Source: CAZUNO01 sp964621445 [NCBI: Candidatus Hadarchaeota archaeon] (GTDB lineage Archaea; CAYQAE01; CAYVLA01). From it: a stretch of DNA of 64,000 nt. Positions 52,786 through 62,008 of the stretch are shown one piece after another. The stretch spans positions 1-64,000 of the forward strand of contig CAZUNO010000014.1 in the NCBI GenBank assembly GCA_964621445.1, written 5' to 3'. The position numbers and the translations under genes were made by a program. The notes beneath the pieces are model-generated. The model was not told where the DNA came from. It did not search any database and saw only the letters and a list, made by a program, of their open reading frames with translations. Position 1 is the stretch's first letter. Each line of letters opens with the position of its first letter.

Positions 52786-53747
52786 GATTTTTTGTATCCC
52801 TCGACGGTTTGCTTAGCCGCCTGGTCATAGGTATATCGATCAAGGATATATTTTGCACGCTGAGGACCTTTTGAGCCGGGCTCTGCGAGTGCGTTCTCTA
52901 TTGCCTGGGCTATGCTTTCGGGGTCCAGACCACAGTAGTAGGCGTGGTCCCCGAAGTACTCCTTGGTGCTCCCCCGACGGGCCACCACTACCGGGGTCCC
53001 GCAGCTCGCCGCCTCCAGGGCCGCCAGTCCCGGGGTCTCGAAGTAGCTGGGTTGAACCAGGACCCTGGCCCTCCGCATTAGGTTGCTCAGGAATGAGCGG
53101 TCGGTGCGTGGTTCAAGGATTTGGTAGTCTATACCCGTCTTGTCAAGGAGGCGTTTGCACTTCCTGGCGTAGGTCATGGGATCGGGCTCGCCGATCAATA
53201 CCATCTTGGGATCACCGTCCAGGGTGGCCACGGCCCTTATGGCCTGGTGGAGGTTCTTTCTCAGCTCCCATCGACCCACGTAAAGGATATCGGAGTCCGG
53301 CACCTGGACCTCGGCAAGGTCAGGGAACTCGGATTCAACGGCGTTATGGACCACGGTGTAGGGCTTGGCTATCTCGAAGGTCCCGACCAGCGTTCCGTAC
53401 TCGCTGTAACTGTTTGGAAGCCAATAGTCAGGAAGGTTATAGATCTTCTTCAACCTCACGGGGTCCCTGTCTCCCCTGCCACCACCGAACTCGAAGCAGG
53501 GCCAGAAGATGGTCGAGAATGCAATGGGTGATCCCAGCTCCCTTGCGAATCGGAGGCGGCGCAGGGTCCGGGCGAACAGTATGTCATGGAATATGTGTAT
53601 GACATCGACCGGGGTGTGGACCTTCTTGGGGAAATTATTGTCCAGGGCGGGGATAACCTCAACGTATTCTCTAAGATGATCCATGGTGAGCTTTAGCTGG
53701 GTCTCGGAGCCCCCGATACCGGTTTTCCCTGCCACAAGTACCTTCAT
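52767..53747 (-). CDS. Glycosyltransferase, GT4 (GT-B fold) family
   Basis: A 326-residue GT-B glycosyltransferase. MKVLVAGKTGIGGSETQLKL is the N-terminal Rossmann strand and Gly loop. The donor half has DILYVGRWELRKNLHQAIRAV, KMVLIGEPDPMTY, and RARVLVQPSYFETPGLAALEAASCGTPVVV with the E-x7-E motif of GT4 enzymes. Its donor and acceptor are unknown; a retaining sugar transfer in envelope glycan or glycolipid assembly is likely. ATG 53747 is chosen over TTG 53753. Confidence 0.92.
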   Translation of the reverse strand: MKVLVAGKTGIGGSETQLKLTMDHLREYVEVIPALDNNFPKKVHTPVDVIHIFHDILFARTLRRLRFARELGSPIAFSTIFWPCFEFGGGRGDRDPVRLKKIYNLPDYWLPNSYSEYGTLVGTFEIAKPYTVVHNAVESEFPDLAEVQVPDSDILYVGRWELRKNLHQAIRAVATLDGDPKMVLIGEPDPMTYARKCKRLLDKTGIDYQILEPRTDRSFLSNLMRRARVLVQPSYFETPGLAALEAASCGTPVVVARRGSTKEYFGDHAYYCGLDPESIAQAIENALAEPGSKGPQRAKYILDRYTYDQAAKQTVEGYKKSIEIYK

Positions 53748-53834
53748 TATCAATAATTTTTCTTTGTGCCCACAAAAAACTTGGGATAGTGCTTGGCCTG
53801 GGCCAGGTTATCGAAGAGCGGTTACTGGGACGGA

Positions 53835-54239
53835 TTAAGGCTGTTGATTCTCAAGGGCGGCTTTCTTGGCCAGCTCATGGGCACGGTTTTGGTCGGATGA
53901 AACGTGGGACATCTCCACCGAATCGAATCCCTCCAGGAGATCAAGGCACCGCCTGTTTAGCGGTTTGAGGTGATTTTTTCGGACCCGGTAATCACCCTTT
54001 ATCTGTTTTAGCACCAGCAAACTATCGGTCTTCACCGAGATGTCCTTGGCCCCAAGTTTGCTCGCCCTCTCCAGACCCAGAATCATGGCCTGGTACTCGG
54101 CCACATTATTGGTGGTCGTACCAAGTCTCTTCTTTCCCCTCTCGATTTCCTCTCCGTCAAGGGATATTATATAGCCGGCCCCGGCCTTTCCCGGATTGCC
54201 CCTGGACGCTCCATCGATTTCAACGGTCAGACGGGGCAA
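53835..54239 (-). CDS. rnhA: Ribonuclease HI (RNase H fold)
   Basis: A 134-residue RNase HI-type protein that cuts RNA in RNA-DNA hybrids. VEIDGASRGNPGKAGAGYII carries the first Asp (9), NNVAEYQAMILGL the Glu (48) and VKTDSLLVLKQI the second Asp (72). The usual final Asp in the NxxADxLA context is replaced (NRAHELA), as occurs in part of the family. TTG 54239 follows the CBS gene by 14 bases; they probably share a transcript. Confidence 0.9.
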   Translation of the reverse strand: MPRLTVEIDGASRGNPGKAGAGYIISLDGEEIERGKKRLGTTTNNVAEYQAMILGLERASKLGAKDISVKTDSLLVLKQIKGDYRVRKNHLKPLNRRCLDLLEGFDSVEMSHVSSDQNRAHELAKKAALENQQP

Positions 54240-54253
54240 GGATCAGATCCCCT

Positions 54254-55363
54254 CTAGATCTTGCCGTGGTGTGAATCTATTATCTTGGATCTCTCCTTTC
54301 GGAGCTCCCTCTCAATCCTCTTCAACGCGGTCTGGCATACGGTTAGCAGGTCCCATCCCTCCGCCTGGGCCACGTGCTGGTCGGGAACCGGGAAGGAGAC
54401 CTTTACTTCATATCTCTTCCTCTTGGACCCCTGGTGGTGGTAACTCTTGACGGTGAGCTTTGGGGTCTCGACGTTTTGCCATCGGCTGGAGATCTTTCCC
54501 GCCATGGCCCTGAGATCCGAAATGACCTTGTCGGCAACCATGGGATCCTCACCCTCCAGGCCCTTGACCTGGACTGGAATCTTTGATTCCTCTCTGGTAG
54601 CAGTTAGGATGCTATGTATATTCAGTTGGCCGAGTATCTCCTCGTCCTCCACGATGGTGATCTCGTTCAGCTTGCTAGAGCACATCATAGCCACCACGTC
54701 ATGGACGCCGGTCCCGACTTCTATCCTACTTCCGTCCTCCTTTGCTAGGGTCTTTGCCGGGTTTCTGAGGGGGTGATCCTTCTCCCCAACGAATTCTCCA
54801 GTGCCTCTAACCCCCTTTTCGGGGGAGATCATGTACCTATGTATGCTGGAGAAGGAGATCCAACCCACTAGGTCACCGCTTCCCTCCACCAGAGGTATTG
54901 ATTCGAGGTCGTTCTGTCTGAGGGCGGTTCCTGCCTCGGATATGGAGACATCGGATGAGATAGGGGGCACTATCTGATCGCTAATTTCCTCAACCGATAT
55001 GCCTCTTATGGAGCGGTCCTGAAAGGCCAGATCTCGGGCCAGTACAGCGCCCTGGAATTCGTCCTTATCGATTACTGGAAGTATATCGCACCTGGATTGT
55101 ACGGTGCGGGCGATTGCATCCTTTATGCTCTCCGACTTTTCCAGAACCGGGGGGTGGGAGATGAGACGCCCTGCCTTGGTTTCGGGTGATAGTGGGGGAC
55201 GGAGCAGTTGGGATCTCATTACATTTCCCACGAAGGTGTTGCCGTCCCGAACGAGGGCTGCGTTACACCTCGTTCTGGTTATGAATTGGGCGATCCTATT
55301 GATGGTATCCTCGGGTTGGACAAGAGGTATCTTGGTTCGCGTTAGAGATTCGACATTTGGCAT
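54254..55363 (-). CDS. CBS-domain protein with C-terminal ribosome-hibernation (HPF/RaiA)-like domain
   Basis: A 369-residue protein. Four CBS repeats fill residues ~1-255 (RTRCNAALVRDGNTFVGNVM, SRCDILPVIDKDEFQGAVLA, QNDLESIPLVEGSGDLVGWI and SKLNEITIVEDEEILGQLNI). The last ~110 residues (KIPVQVKGLE ... TVKSYHHQGSKRKRYEVKVS ... GWDLLTVCQTALKRIERELRK) have the strand-helix pattern of HPF/RaiA dimerisation-type ribosome-binding proteins. CBS pairs sense adenine nucleotides or SAM, so it may tie translation to energy state (inference). A TATA-rich stretch lies at 55400-55416. Confidence 0.8.
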   Translation of the reverse strand: MPNVESLTRTKIPLVQPEDTINRIAQFITRTRCNAALVRDGNTFVGNVMRSQLLRPPLSPETKAGRLISHPPVLEKSESIKDAIARTVQSRCDILPVIDKDEFQGAVLARDLAFQDRSIRGISVEEISDQIVPPISSDVSISEAGTALRQNDLESIPLVEGSGDLVGWISFSSIHRYMISPEKGVRGTGEFVGEKDHPLRNPAKTLAKEDGSRIEVGTGVHDVVAMMCSSKLNEITIVEDEEILGQLNIHSILTATREESKIPVQVKGLEGEDPMVADKVISDLRAMAGKISSRWQNVETPKLTVKSYHHQGSKRKRYEVKVSFPVPDQHVAQAEGWDLLTVCQTALKRIERELRKERSKIIDSHHGKI

Positions 55364-55524
55364 CCATTATCCCGTTCCTTACTTGATCCCTCGGTCCTTA
55401 CATATAGTGTATAAAGCCATATGATACCGGAAGACAAGGGACCTAATGCAAATTCTCACCATGGAATTAAACTAATTCCCTTTTCCGGGGCCTCTGCAGT
55501 TCTGGGAACCTCCCATATGGACGG

Positions 55525-56442
55525 TTAGATTTCTTCACGTGAACGGAAGAGGTAACCCAGGATCTTATAGATCAGCCTGGCCGCAAGGAACTGGCTCCTG
55601 TTATCCCCCTGTATGGGGTTCAGTTCGACCAGGTCGACTGCCACTAGGTTGCATTCCTGGACGATCCGCCTTATCCTCGGTAGCAGATCATCGTAATGGG
55701 GCCCCGAGGGTTCAGGAGTTCCCACGGCGGGAAGGTCAGCTGGGTTGAAGACGTCCAGGTCTATTGAGAGGTGGAGGGGGCGTTCCGGTTCCGATAACAC
55801 CGATTCCAGTGCCCTGTCCATGGATTTCAGGTTCGGCCTCCTGGGCTGGCTCTCCTTCCAAAAATGGACCATCAGATCGTTTTCACGTATGAGATCCCAT
55901 TCCTCCCGGCTACATGAACGAACCCCGACCACGGTGAGGTTCCTTGTGGCCTCCCACATCCGGCGCACCGTGCACGCATGGCTGAAGGTGGAGCCCTCGT
56001 AGCTGTCCCGGAGGTCGGAGTGAGCATCCAGGCAAAGAACCCCCAGGTCTTCATGAACCTCCTTCGCAGAGAAGGTTACGGGCACTGAGACCGTATGCTC
56101 CCCGCCCAGTACGATTGGTAGTTTCCCTTTCCGGAGGAGGCCTGACAGGACTGTGCTCACCCTATCGATGGTTTTCCGGACATTGCCCCTCACCGGTTCA
56201 ACGCCGCTCATGGTGTGTATTCCCAGGTCCACAGGTGAACATTCCAGCTCGTGGTCGAATAGCTCCATGAATCGTGAGGCATCAATTATGGATTCCGGTC
56301 CGTAACGTGCACCCGGCCGGTATGACTGGGTTGAATCGAAGGGGACGGGGATGATCACCGCCTTTGCCTCCTGAAGGGGCGGGTTCCTGACACCACAGAA
56401 GGTGAAGGGGGGCCACTTGGGGACGTATTTGTCCTGAGTCAT
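55525..56442 (-). CDS. speB: Agmatinase/arginase-family ureohydrolase
   Basis: A 305-residue ureohydrolase with a binuclear manganese centre. VLGGEHTVS, LDAHSDLRDSYEGSTFSHAC and LSIDLDVFNPADLPAVGTPEPSG contain the His and Asp ligands. The PSG ending and size favour agmatinase (agmatine to putrescine and urea), part of polyamine synthesis; other guanidino substrates cannot be excluded. ATG 56442 is about 27 bases from TTTATG (56466-56472), so it is leaderless; the longer frame to 56496 is rejected. Confidence 0.9.
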   Translation of the reverse strand: MTQDKYVPKWPPFTFCGVRNPPLQEAKAVIIPVPFDSTQSYRPGARYGPESIIDASRFMELFDHELECSPVDLGIHTMSGVEPVRGNVRKTIDRVSTVLSGLLRKGKLPIVLGGEHTVSVPVTFSAKEVHEDLGVLCLDAHSDLRDSYEGSTFSHACTVRRMWEATRNLTVVGVRSCSREEWDLIRENDLMVHFWKESQPRRPNLKSMDRALESVLSEPERPLHLSIDLDVFNPADLPAVGTPEPSGPHYDDLLPRIRRIVQECNLVAVDLVELNPIQGDNRSQFLAARLIYKILGYLFRSREEI

Positions 56443-56503
56443 GGTTGCATATATTCTGATTCGCCCATAAATCTGCTTCTGGTAGCCAGGGCTCAACGGA
56501 ACA

Positions 56504-56513
56504 CCTTTTTATC
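56504..56513 (+). promoter_or_regulatory. TATA box for the DUF4838 gene
   Basis: CCTTTTTATC centred about 26 bases before ATG 56535. Confidence 0.55.
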
Positions 56514-56534
56514 GATAAGAAGGGCAGCGTGTTC

Positions 56535-58148
56535 ATGGTCGATGTTAGTCCCGAGCAGGTCAAGGTACAAGGAGTGGCCGACCCAACGATTTACGAGGAT
56601 TACGCAGAAAGGGAGCTTAGAAGGTGGCTGGAGGGGATCGCCGACCAGGATGACCCCACCAGTAAGCAGGCCGTAATTCAACTGGTGGCAGATGGTTCAC
56701 TTTCCGGTGAGGAGTTCTCGATAATCCCGGCAGAGTATGGTATCAGGATATCCGGAGGAAGACCCCGGGGGGTGCTTTACGGGGTGTACGAGTTCCTTGA
56801 CCGTTATGGAGGGGTCAGGTGGCTCAGTCACGATTGTACACATACGCCCGATAAGGGGATCCTTTCGATCCCTGAACCCGGTATCTGCTTTGAGCCGCTT
56901 CTATCATACAGGGAACCCTACATTACCGAGGCCTTTGACGGTGACTGGTCGGCCAGGAACAGGATGAACTCAAACAGGGCCGATCTCCAGGACTATCACG
57001 GGGGAAAGATAACCTATGCGGGATTCGTTCACACATTCAACAAGCTAGTCCCGCCCGAGGAATATTTCTCCTCTCACCCCGAGTACTTCTCGGAGTTGGA
57101 CGGGGAGAGGATCTCGGAAAAGACCCAGCTCTGCCTAACTAACCCCGATGTGGTGCGCATTGCCGCCCAGAGGGCCATATCTTGGCTGAGGGAGAATCCC
57201 CAGGCGGACATCGTCTCCGTAAGCCAGAATGATTGGCGAAATCCCTGCCAGTGTAGGGAGTGTTCCAGGATTGACGAGGAGGAGGGAACGCATGCCGGCT
57301 CTCTTTTGCATTTCGTGAACCGCGTTGCCGAAAGGATCGAGGAGGAGTTCCCGGATAAGTTGGTTGACACCCTGGCCTATCAGTACACCCGCAAGCCGCC
57401 CAGGAACATCAGGCCCAGAAAAAACGTGGTGGTTCGGCTGTGCAGCATCGAATGCTGCTTCTCGCACCCTCTGGCCGAGTGCCCGGAAAACAGGGAATTC
57501 AGAACCGATACCCAGGGATGGTCGAGGGTGGCTCATACCCTTCACGTTTGGGATTATGTCACCAACTTCAGGCATTATCTCATGCCCTTCCCAAATCTGA
57601 GGGTCCTTCAGCCTAACGTGAGGTTCTTCGCCTACAACAGCGTGAAGGGCATATTCGAGGAGGGCAACTACTCCGATGGAGGCGGGGGAGCATTCGCAGC
57701 CCTGAAGTCATATCTCCTCTCCCGGATATTGTGGAAACCTTACTGTGATCTGGAGTCGGCGATGGAGGAGTTCACCGAGGGATACTATGGGGAGGCAGGA
57801 AAGGGTGTCAGGGAGTACATCGATTTGCTTCACGACGACGTGGAGAGCAAGGGAGTACACGTAAGGATATACGATGACCCGGATCACTTCCTGGACATGG
57901 ATATGATAGATAACTACGAATCCATCATCCAGGATGCGGAGAAGAAGTGCCGGAACCCCGACGAAAAGGCCAGGGTCAGGAAGGTGCGACTTCCACTAGC
58001 CTATTCCAGGATGTTCCTGATGGAAGAGGGTGACCAGAAGCGAAGGTTGATGCGTGAATTTGTCGAGGAGTGCAGGGCATTGGGGATTACCGAGGTTTCC
58101 GAGAGGAAGTCGGTGGGCGAGTTCGACAAAAGAGTAGAAAACCAATAG
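56535..58148 (+). CDS. DUF4838 family protein (glycoside-hydrolase-like)
   Basis: A 537-residue protein fitting the DUF4838 pattern known mainly from Bacteroidetes and Planctomycetes. The N-terminal alpha/beta domain ends GGRPRGVLYGVYEFLDRYGGVRWL, as in the GH20/GH115 accessory fold. The main domain has SVSQNDWRNPCQCRECSRIDEEEGTHAGS (Cys cluster), TLAYQYTRKPPRNIRPRKNVVV, LHVWDYVTNFRHYLMPFPN and GIFEEGNYSDGGGGAFAALKSYLL. Reaction is unestablished; similarity to glucuronidase-type barrels suggests glycan breakdown. There is no signal peptide. ATG 56535 fits a leaderless start; GTG 56529 is also open. Confidence 0.82.
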   Translation: MVDVSPEQVKVQGVADPTIYEDYAERELRRWLEGIADQDDPTSKQAVIQLVADGSLSGEEFSIIPAEYGIRISGGRPRGVLYGVYEFLDRYGGVRWLSHDCTHTPDKGILSIPEPGICFEPLLSYREPYITEAFDGDWSARNRMNSNRADLQDYHGGKITYAGFVHTFNKLVPPEEYFSSHPEYFSELDGERISEKTQLCLTNPDVVRIAAQRAISWLRENPQADIVSVSQNDWRNPCQCRECSRIDEEEGTHAGSLLHFVNRVAERIEEEFPDKLVDTLAYQYTRKPPRNIRPRKNVVVRLCSIECCFSHPLAECPENREFRTDTQGWSRVAHTLHVWDYVTNFRHYLMPFPNLRVLQPNVRFFAYNSVKGIFEEGNYSDGGGGAFAALKSYLLSRILWKPYCDLESAMEEFTEGYYGEAGKGVREYIDLLHDDVESKGVHVRIYDDPDHFLDMDMIDNYESIIQDAEKKCRNPDEKARVRKVRLPLAYSRMFLMEEGDQKRRLMREFVEECRALGITEVSERKSVGEFDKRVENQ

Positions 58149-58532
58149 ATAAGAGAATATATTGTAATATACAAATATACAAAAAATTGTTAGCAAATAA
58201 AACCATGAGACGAATTTGGGATTCAAAGGCAAATATACGTGTCGAAAAATGCGTTAAAATATTTCGTGTAAAACATTGGGATAACACTAATTTTAAACAA
58301 AACCACTTTATTTTCATAACAAATACATATATACTGGATCCCAAGGGACTTCGCGGTCGGCTTCCATTTTTAATCAGGAAAGGGGAACATAGGGGATTCT
58401 TCTCAGGCGACCTCTACCTGATTTCCTTGGGGTCTACTTATTTTCACTTCCCGGCCCGGTAATAGGGAAAGATTCAAAACTGAACCCTTTTAGGGGAGTC
58501 CGAATCGAAGCTAGAGTCGAGAGTGCGTTGAT
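58149..58532. other. AT-rich intergenic region
   Basis: 384 bases, strongly AT-rich to about 58330. A possible 86-codon frame from ATG 58204 has no recognisable features and is not called. A TATA-like CCTTTTAGG at 58486-58494 precedes asd. Confidence 0.4.
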
Positions 58533-59594
58533 ATGTCACTAGAGGTCACGGTCGTAGGAGTGGGTATGGTGGGGGATCGGATCCTATCCATACTCAAGGA
58601 AAGGGATTTTCCCATGGAATGGCCCCCCGTGGTTTGCGCCACCCACGAGAGGGAGGAGGAACTCGCCGGGGAGACCGTATTGGTCGAGGAGACCGATGAG
58701 GATAGCTTCAAGGACGCCGACGTGGTTTTCTTCGCTGGAAGGGAGGGTGCGAAGGGCGCCAGCGTAATGTGGCGGGAAAGCGCGGAGAGGGCCGGAGCCA
58801 TAAGCATCGATAACGGTTCGGATTTCCGAATGGATCCCGCGGTTCCCCTGGTGGTCCCCGAGGTTAATATGGATGCCGTTTCGGAGGAGGACCGATTCAT
58901 CTCCAGTCCTAACTGCTCAACCATACCCATGGCCATGATTATCTCCTGTCTGGAGGCGGAGACCGAGGTGGAGAGGGTGGTTGTTTCAACCTACCAGAGC
59001 GTGTCCGGGTGGGGGGTCAAGGCCAACCAGGAACTGATGAACCAGCTGCCCTACGCCATGGAATCGAAGGAGGATATCCCCTTCGACCCCACCGTACTGG
59101 CGCAGCCCATAGTCTTCAATTACATTCCCCACATAGACAGCTTCAAGGAGACCGGTTACACCAAGGAGGAAATGAAGATGGTTCATGAAACCCAGAAGAT
59201 CCTGGGGAATGAATCAGTGGCCATCAGTCCCACTACGGTGAGAGTCCCGGTCCCCATAGGTCACGGCGAGAGCATCAACCTGGAGATGAGGGATGGTATC
59301 GATGCCGATGAGGCGCGTGACCTGCTATCGAATTTCCCAGGGATTACGGTGGTCGATGAACCAAACCCCGATAATCCGCGAAATGATCCCCTGGAAAGGA
59401 CCTATCCGACGGCCCGTGACCTCAGTAAGCCCCAATACAGGGACGATGTCCTGGTGGGCCGGATCAGGAATGATCCAACTGTTGAAAACGGGATCAATCT
59501 ATGGTGCGTCTCCGATAACCTGAGAAAGGGCGCCGCTCTCAATGTAATTCAGATAGCCGAGGCACTAATAGATAGGGAAACCCTCAGTCCCTAG
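58533..59594 (+). CDS. asd: Aspartate-semialdehyde dehydrogenase
   Basis: A 353-residue enzyme reducing aspartyl phosphate to aspartate semialdehyde with NADPH, for Lys, Met and Thr synthesis. VTVVGVGMVGDRILSIL is the Rossmann loop. SSPNCSTIPMAM holds the catalytic Cys, STYQSVSGWGVKA follows, and RVPVPIGHGESINLEM carries the catalytic His. The archaeal-type order is kept and the length is usual. An ATG with weak upstream purines starts it. Confidence 0.94.
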   Translation: MSLEVTVVGVGMVGDRILSILKERDFPMEWPPVVCATHEREEELAGETVLVEETDEDSFKDADVVFFAGREGAKGASVMWRESAERAGAISIDNGSDFRMDPAVPLVVPEVNMDAVSEEDRFISSPNCSTIPMAMIISCLEAETEVERVVVSTYQSVSGWGVKANQELMNQLPYAMESKEDIPFDPTVLAQPIVFNYIPHIDSFKETGYTKEEMKMVHETQKILGNESVAISPTTVRVPVPIGHGESINLEMRDGIDADEARDLLSNFPGITVVDEPNPDNPRNDPLERTYPTARDLSKPQYRDDVLVGRIRNDPTVENGINLWCVSDNLRKGAALNVIQIAEALIDRETLSP

Positions 59595-59681
59595 ATAGGT
59601 AACCAATAAGCGTTCAAACACCAGTTCCTAGTGTAACGTTTAAGAATTGCTCCACTTTTGAGTTTTTCGAGGTGACTTTAA

Positions 59682-59870
59682 GTGAAGGCAGTGGTAGATG
59701 AGGAACTTTGTACGGGATGTGAACTCTGCGTTGAAACTTGTCCAGAGGTATTCGAGATGAAAGGAGACGTCAGCGTGGCAATTGTGGATGTCGTACCCGA
59801 GGATGCCGAGGACTGTGCCGAACAGGCGGCGGAGGAATGTCCCGTTCAGGCCATCGTAATAGAGGAGTAG
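59682..59870 (+). CDS. Small ferredoxin, one 4Fe-4S cluster
   Basis: A 62-residue monocluster ferredoxin. CTGCELCVETCPEVF supplies three ligands plus a fourth, and the last CP (ECPVQAIVIEE) sits in the second, degenerate motif. It is acidic, as usual for electron carriers. The start is GTG 59682. It may serve any of the oxidoreductases in the window. Confidence 0.92.
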   Translation: MKAVVDEELCTGCELCVETCPEVFEMKGDVSVAIVDVVPEDAEDCAEQAAEECPVQAIVIEE

Positions 59871-59930
59871 ATGGCCCAAACGGAAAATCAGTTGATCTTC
59901 AATTATTCTAAACGGGTTGGAGTATCCGAG

Positions 59931-59956
59931 TTTTTTTGGCTTCAACCCCTCTTTTT
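59931..59956 (+). terminator. T-rich terminator after the ferredoxin
   Basis: Runs of seven T (59931-59937) and five T (59952-59956) in a 170-base gap before the next cluster. Confidence 0.4.
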
Positions 59957-60043
59957 ATATTACCTTTTCGCCAAGTTCTGGCGTCTACTGACCGCTAGGA
60001 GCACAGATATATCAGGTAAAACACCCGCTTTAGCTGAAAGCCG

Positions 60044-60676
60044 ATGAACGAGACCCAAGAATTGAAGCTGCCTGACCATATCCTGGTCAGGAAGGGGGAT
60101 AGAGTCACGGTAACCGAGAGAAGTTCGGGCGAGAGGAGGGCCATCAGTACCCGAGGGTCCATGCAGGTTGAGAGGTCAAGACCCAGGGTAAGGTTCCTAG
60201 CGGCCCTGGCCTCCGGTGTCCTGGCAGTATACTTCTCCTATATGTTCATCCCCAGAGTCTTCTCATCCCCCGTGGAGATGGTTCTACTCCCGGTCCTGGT
60301 TTCCCTTCCCATAATCCTGGACTTCATTTTTAATGGCAAGGTGGCCCTCGTATCCTATATCATCGCCTTCCTGGCCTTCGCAATATATGAGGGGGTTGCT
60401 TCCGGCCAGGAGGTCAGCCTGGGAATGATATTCCTGATAAGCGAATCCGCTCAGGGATCAGAATATCTATTTGTGCCAGCCTCGGACATGGTGACCGCCA
60501 TGTTCATGGGTCTACTTCCCTTTCTGACCCTGCGAATGGTCGGTCAGGCCATGGCCAGACTCAGGGTACATATCCCCTCCTCGGAAGGGGAGTACGTCAT
60601 GGAACTGAGCCACGGCGGTCTTGTAAAGGAACTGGAATCCTTCCTGGAAGAGAACGGGGTGAAGGTAGGTTCATGA
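60044..60676 (+). CDS. Polytopic membrane protein of unknown function
   Basis: A 210-residue protein. The first 48 residues are polar and basic. Then come about four hydrophobic segments (VRFLAALASGVLAVYFSYMF; MVLLPVLVSLPIILDFIF; VALVSYIIAFLAFAIYEGVA; MVTAMFMGLLPFLTLRMVG) and a cytoplasmic tail with [17 protein letters not shown]. No family is recognised. It overlaps the phosphoribosyltransferase gene by 4 bases (ATGA), so the two are translationally coupled and may function together. Confidence 0.75.
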   Translation: MNETQELKLPDHILVRKGDRVTVTERSSGERRAISTRGSMQVERSRPRVRFLAALASGVLAVYFSYMFIPRVFSSPVEMVLLPVLVSLPIILDFIFNGKVALVSYIIAFLAFAIYEGVASGQEVSLGMIFLISESAQGSEYLFVPASDMVTAMFMGLLPFLTLRMVGQAMARLRVHIPSSEGEYVMELSHGGLVKELESFLEENGVKVGS

Positions 60677-61386
60677 GCTTTGCCCGGCGAGAATTGCCGG
60701 AAAACGTGATCGATGACCCCGATCTGAGGAACTCTATTAACGTATTTTCTAACAGGCTTGAGGCCGGAGAGAGGTTAGAAGATTTAATTGGTTCCCGGTT
60801 GGAGGGACCAGCCCACGTGTTCGCCATACCCTCGGGCGGGATACCGGTTGGCATGGAGGTGGCCCGGCATCTGAATTCCCAACTGCGCATGCTACCGGTC
60901 AGGAAGCTGACCATACCCGGTAACCCCGAGGCGGGATACGGAGCAATTTCCCTGACCGGGAAGACGGTTTTTAACCAACGCCTCCTACGGTCCCTGGCCC
61001 TCGAGGATGAGGATATCTCCAGGTCTAAGGAGGAGGCAAGGGAGAAGATAGAGCGAAGGGTGGAAGAATTCGAGCTGAGCACGGACCTCCAGGACCTGAA
61101 GGGAAGGGATGTCCTGGTGGTGGACGACGGACTTGCCTCCGGCTACACTATGCTGTGTGCTATAGAAACCGTGGTTGATCAACACCCGGAAAGTCTGGCC
61201 GTAGCGGTTCCCACCGGTTCTGCCAGGGCGGTGACCAGGCTTGCCGGGAATTTGGATCTGGTTTTTTGTCTAAACGTCAGGTGGGGCCCGGTGTTCGCGG
61301 TGGCCGATGCTTACCAGAGATGGCATGACCTGAGCGATCGCGAGGTTATTGATCTTATAGATGGATCAAAAATGGGCCATGTTTGA
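60673..61386 (+). CDS. Phosphoribosyltransferase-domain protein
   Basis: A 237-residue protein of the type I phosphoribosyltransferase fold. The PRPP motif is seen as [19 protein letters not shown] (about residue 152), with [18 protein letters not shown] earlier (pyrophosphate loop). A central helical insertion ([19 protein letters not shown]) is typical of the group annotated as predicted phosphoribosyltransferases rather than of base-specific enzymes. The substrate is unknown. Its end overlaps a possible TTG start of the following tatA. Confidence 0.85.
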   Translation: MSFARRELPENVIDDPDLRNSINVFSNRLEAGERLEDLIGSRLEGPAHVFAIPSGGIPVGMEVARHLNSQLRMLPVRKLTIPGNPEAGYGAISLTGKTVFNQRLLRSLALEDEDISRSKEEAREKIERRVEEFELSTDLQDLKGRDVLVVDDGLASGYTMLCAIETVVDQHPESLAVAVPTGSARAVTRLAGNLDLVFCLNVRWGPVFAVADAYQRWHDLSDREVIDLIDGSKMGHV

Positions 61387-61406
61387 GGTCGATACAAGCA
61401 TTTAAG

Positions 61407-61415
61407 AGATTTAAG
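61407..61415 (+). promoter_or_regulatory. TATA-like box for tatA
   Basis: AGATTTAAG, about 26-28 bases before TTG 61440. A second similar CATTTAAG lies at 61399-61406. Confidence 0.45.
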
Positions 61416-61439
61416 AGAAACCTATCCATCGGTGTTGGG

Positions 61440-61721
61440 TTGTTCTTCCCGGGAATAGGGCCTACTGAGCTGTTGCTCATACTAGCAATCGTGCTTCTCA
61501 TCTTCGGCGGAAAGAAGATACCGGAGCTCATGAGATCGATGGGGGAGGGAGTAAAGGAGTTCAAGAAGGCCTCCAAGGAGCTTAGCGAGGAGGAGTCCCC
61601 CAAAAAGAACGAGGAGAAAAAGGAGGATCTAAAGGGAGCGGCCCGGGCGCTGGGTATCTCCACCGAGGGAAAGACTGATGAGGAGCTGCGGAAGGAGATA
61701 TCTGAAAACGTAAAGGGCTAA
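61440..61721 (+). CDS. tatA: TatA/E-type twin-arginine translocase subunit
   Basis: A 93-residue protein. [20 protein letters not shown] is the N-terminal transmembrane helix with the [21 protein letters not shown] amphipathic helix, the TatA hallmark. A charged, disordered tail follows with [12 protein letters not shown]. TatA multimers form the pore that exports folded proteins. Start TTG 61440 matches the family; a coupled TTG at 61383 would add 19 residues with a basic patch. tatC is not in the window. Confidence 0.9.
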   Translation: MFFPGIGPTELLLILAIVLLIFGGKKIPELMRSMGEGVKEFKKASKELSEEESPKKNEEKKEDLKGAARALGISTEGKTDEELRKEISENVKG

Positions 61722-61730
61722 TTCTATCAC

Positions 61731-61738
61731 ATTTAAAT
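61731..61738 (+). promoter_or_regulatory. TATA-like box for the Lrp-type gene
   Basis: ATTTAAAT centred 27-28 bases before ATG 61762. Confidence 0.55.
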
Positions 61739-61761
61739 CGTCTAGGACCCCCCTGGTCACA

Positions 61762-61992
61762 ATGGTTACTGCCTTTGTTATGATAGTGTCGGAGCCGGGG
61801 AAGGAAAAGGAGCTGGCCCAGGAACTTGAGGAAATGCCGCAGGTTAAGCAGATCTGGGAGGTCTACGGCGAGTATGACCTTGTCATTCGCATAGTGATCG
61901 ATAAGCTGCAGGTTCTTGACAGTTTCGTCCGTGAAAAGATTCGAAGGATGTCCTCGGTCCGTCTGACCACCACCATGATCAGCATCGAGTAG
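61762..61992 (+). CDS. Stand-alone Lrp/AsnC ligand-binding domain (RAM/SAM) protein
   Basis: A 76-residue protein consisting only of the effector domain of Lrp/AsnC regulators: FVMIVSEPGKEKELAQELEE, then VKQIWEVYGEYDLVIRIVI with the G-YD motif, then RLTTTMISIE. There is no DNA-binding domain. Such proteins assemble with full-length Lrp proteins or act as amino-acid sensors. It is followed by a phosphoribosyltransferase gene 16 bases later. Confidence 0.88.
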   Translation: MVTAFVMIVSEPGKEKELAQELEEMPQVKQIWEVYGEYDLVIRIVIDKLQVLDSFVREKIRRMSSVRLTTTMISIE

Positions 61993-62008
61993 AAGCCGAG
62001 GGGAGCGG

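Noticed and set aside
58070-58462. 130-codon plus-strand frame after the DUF4838 gene
   Set aside because: It begins inside the DUF4838 gene in another frame and runs through AT-rich sequence with no promoter or motif.
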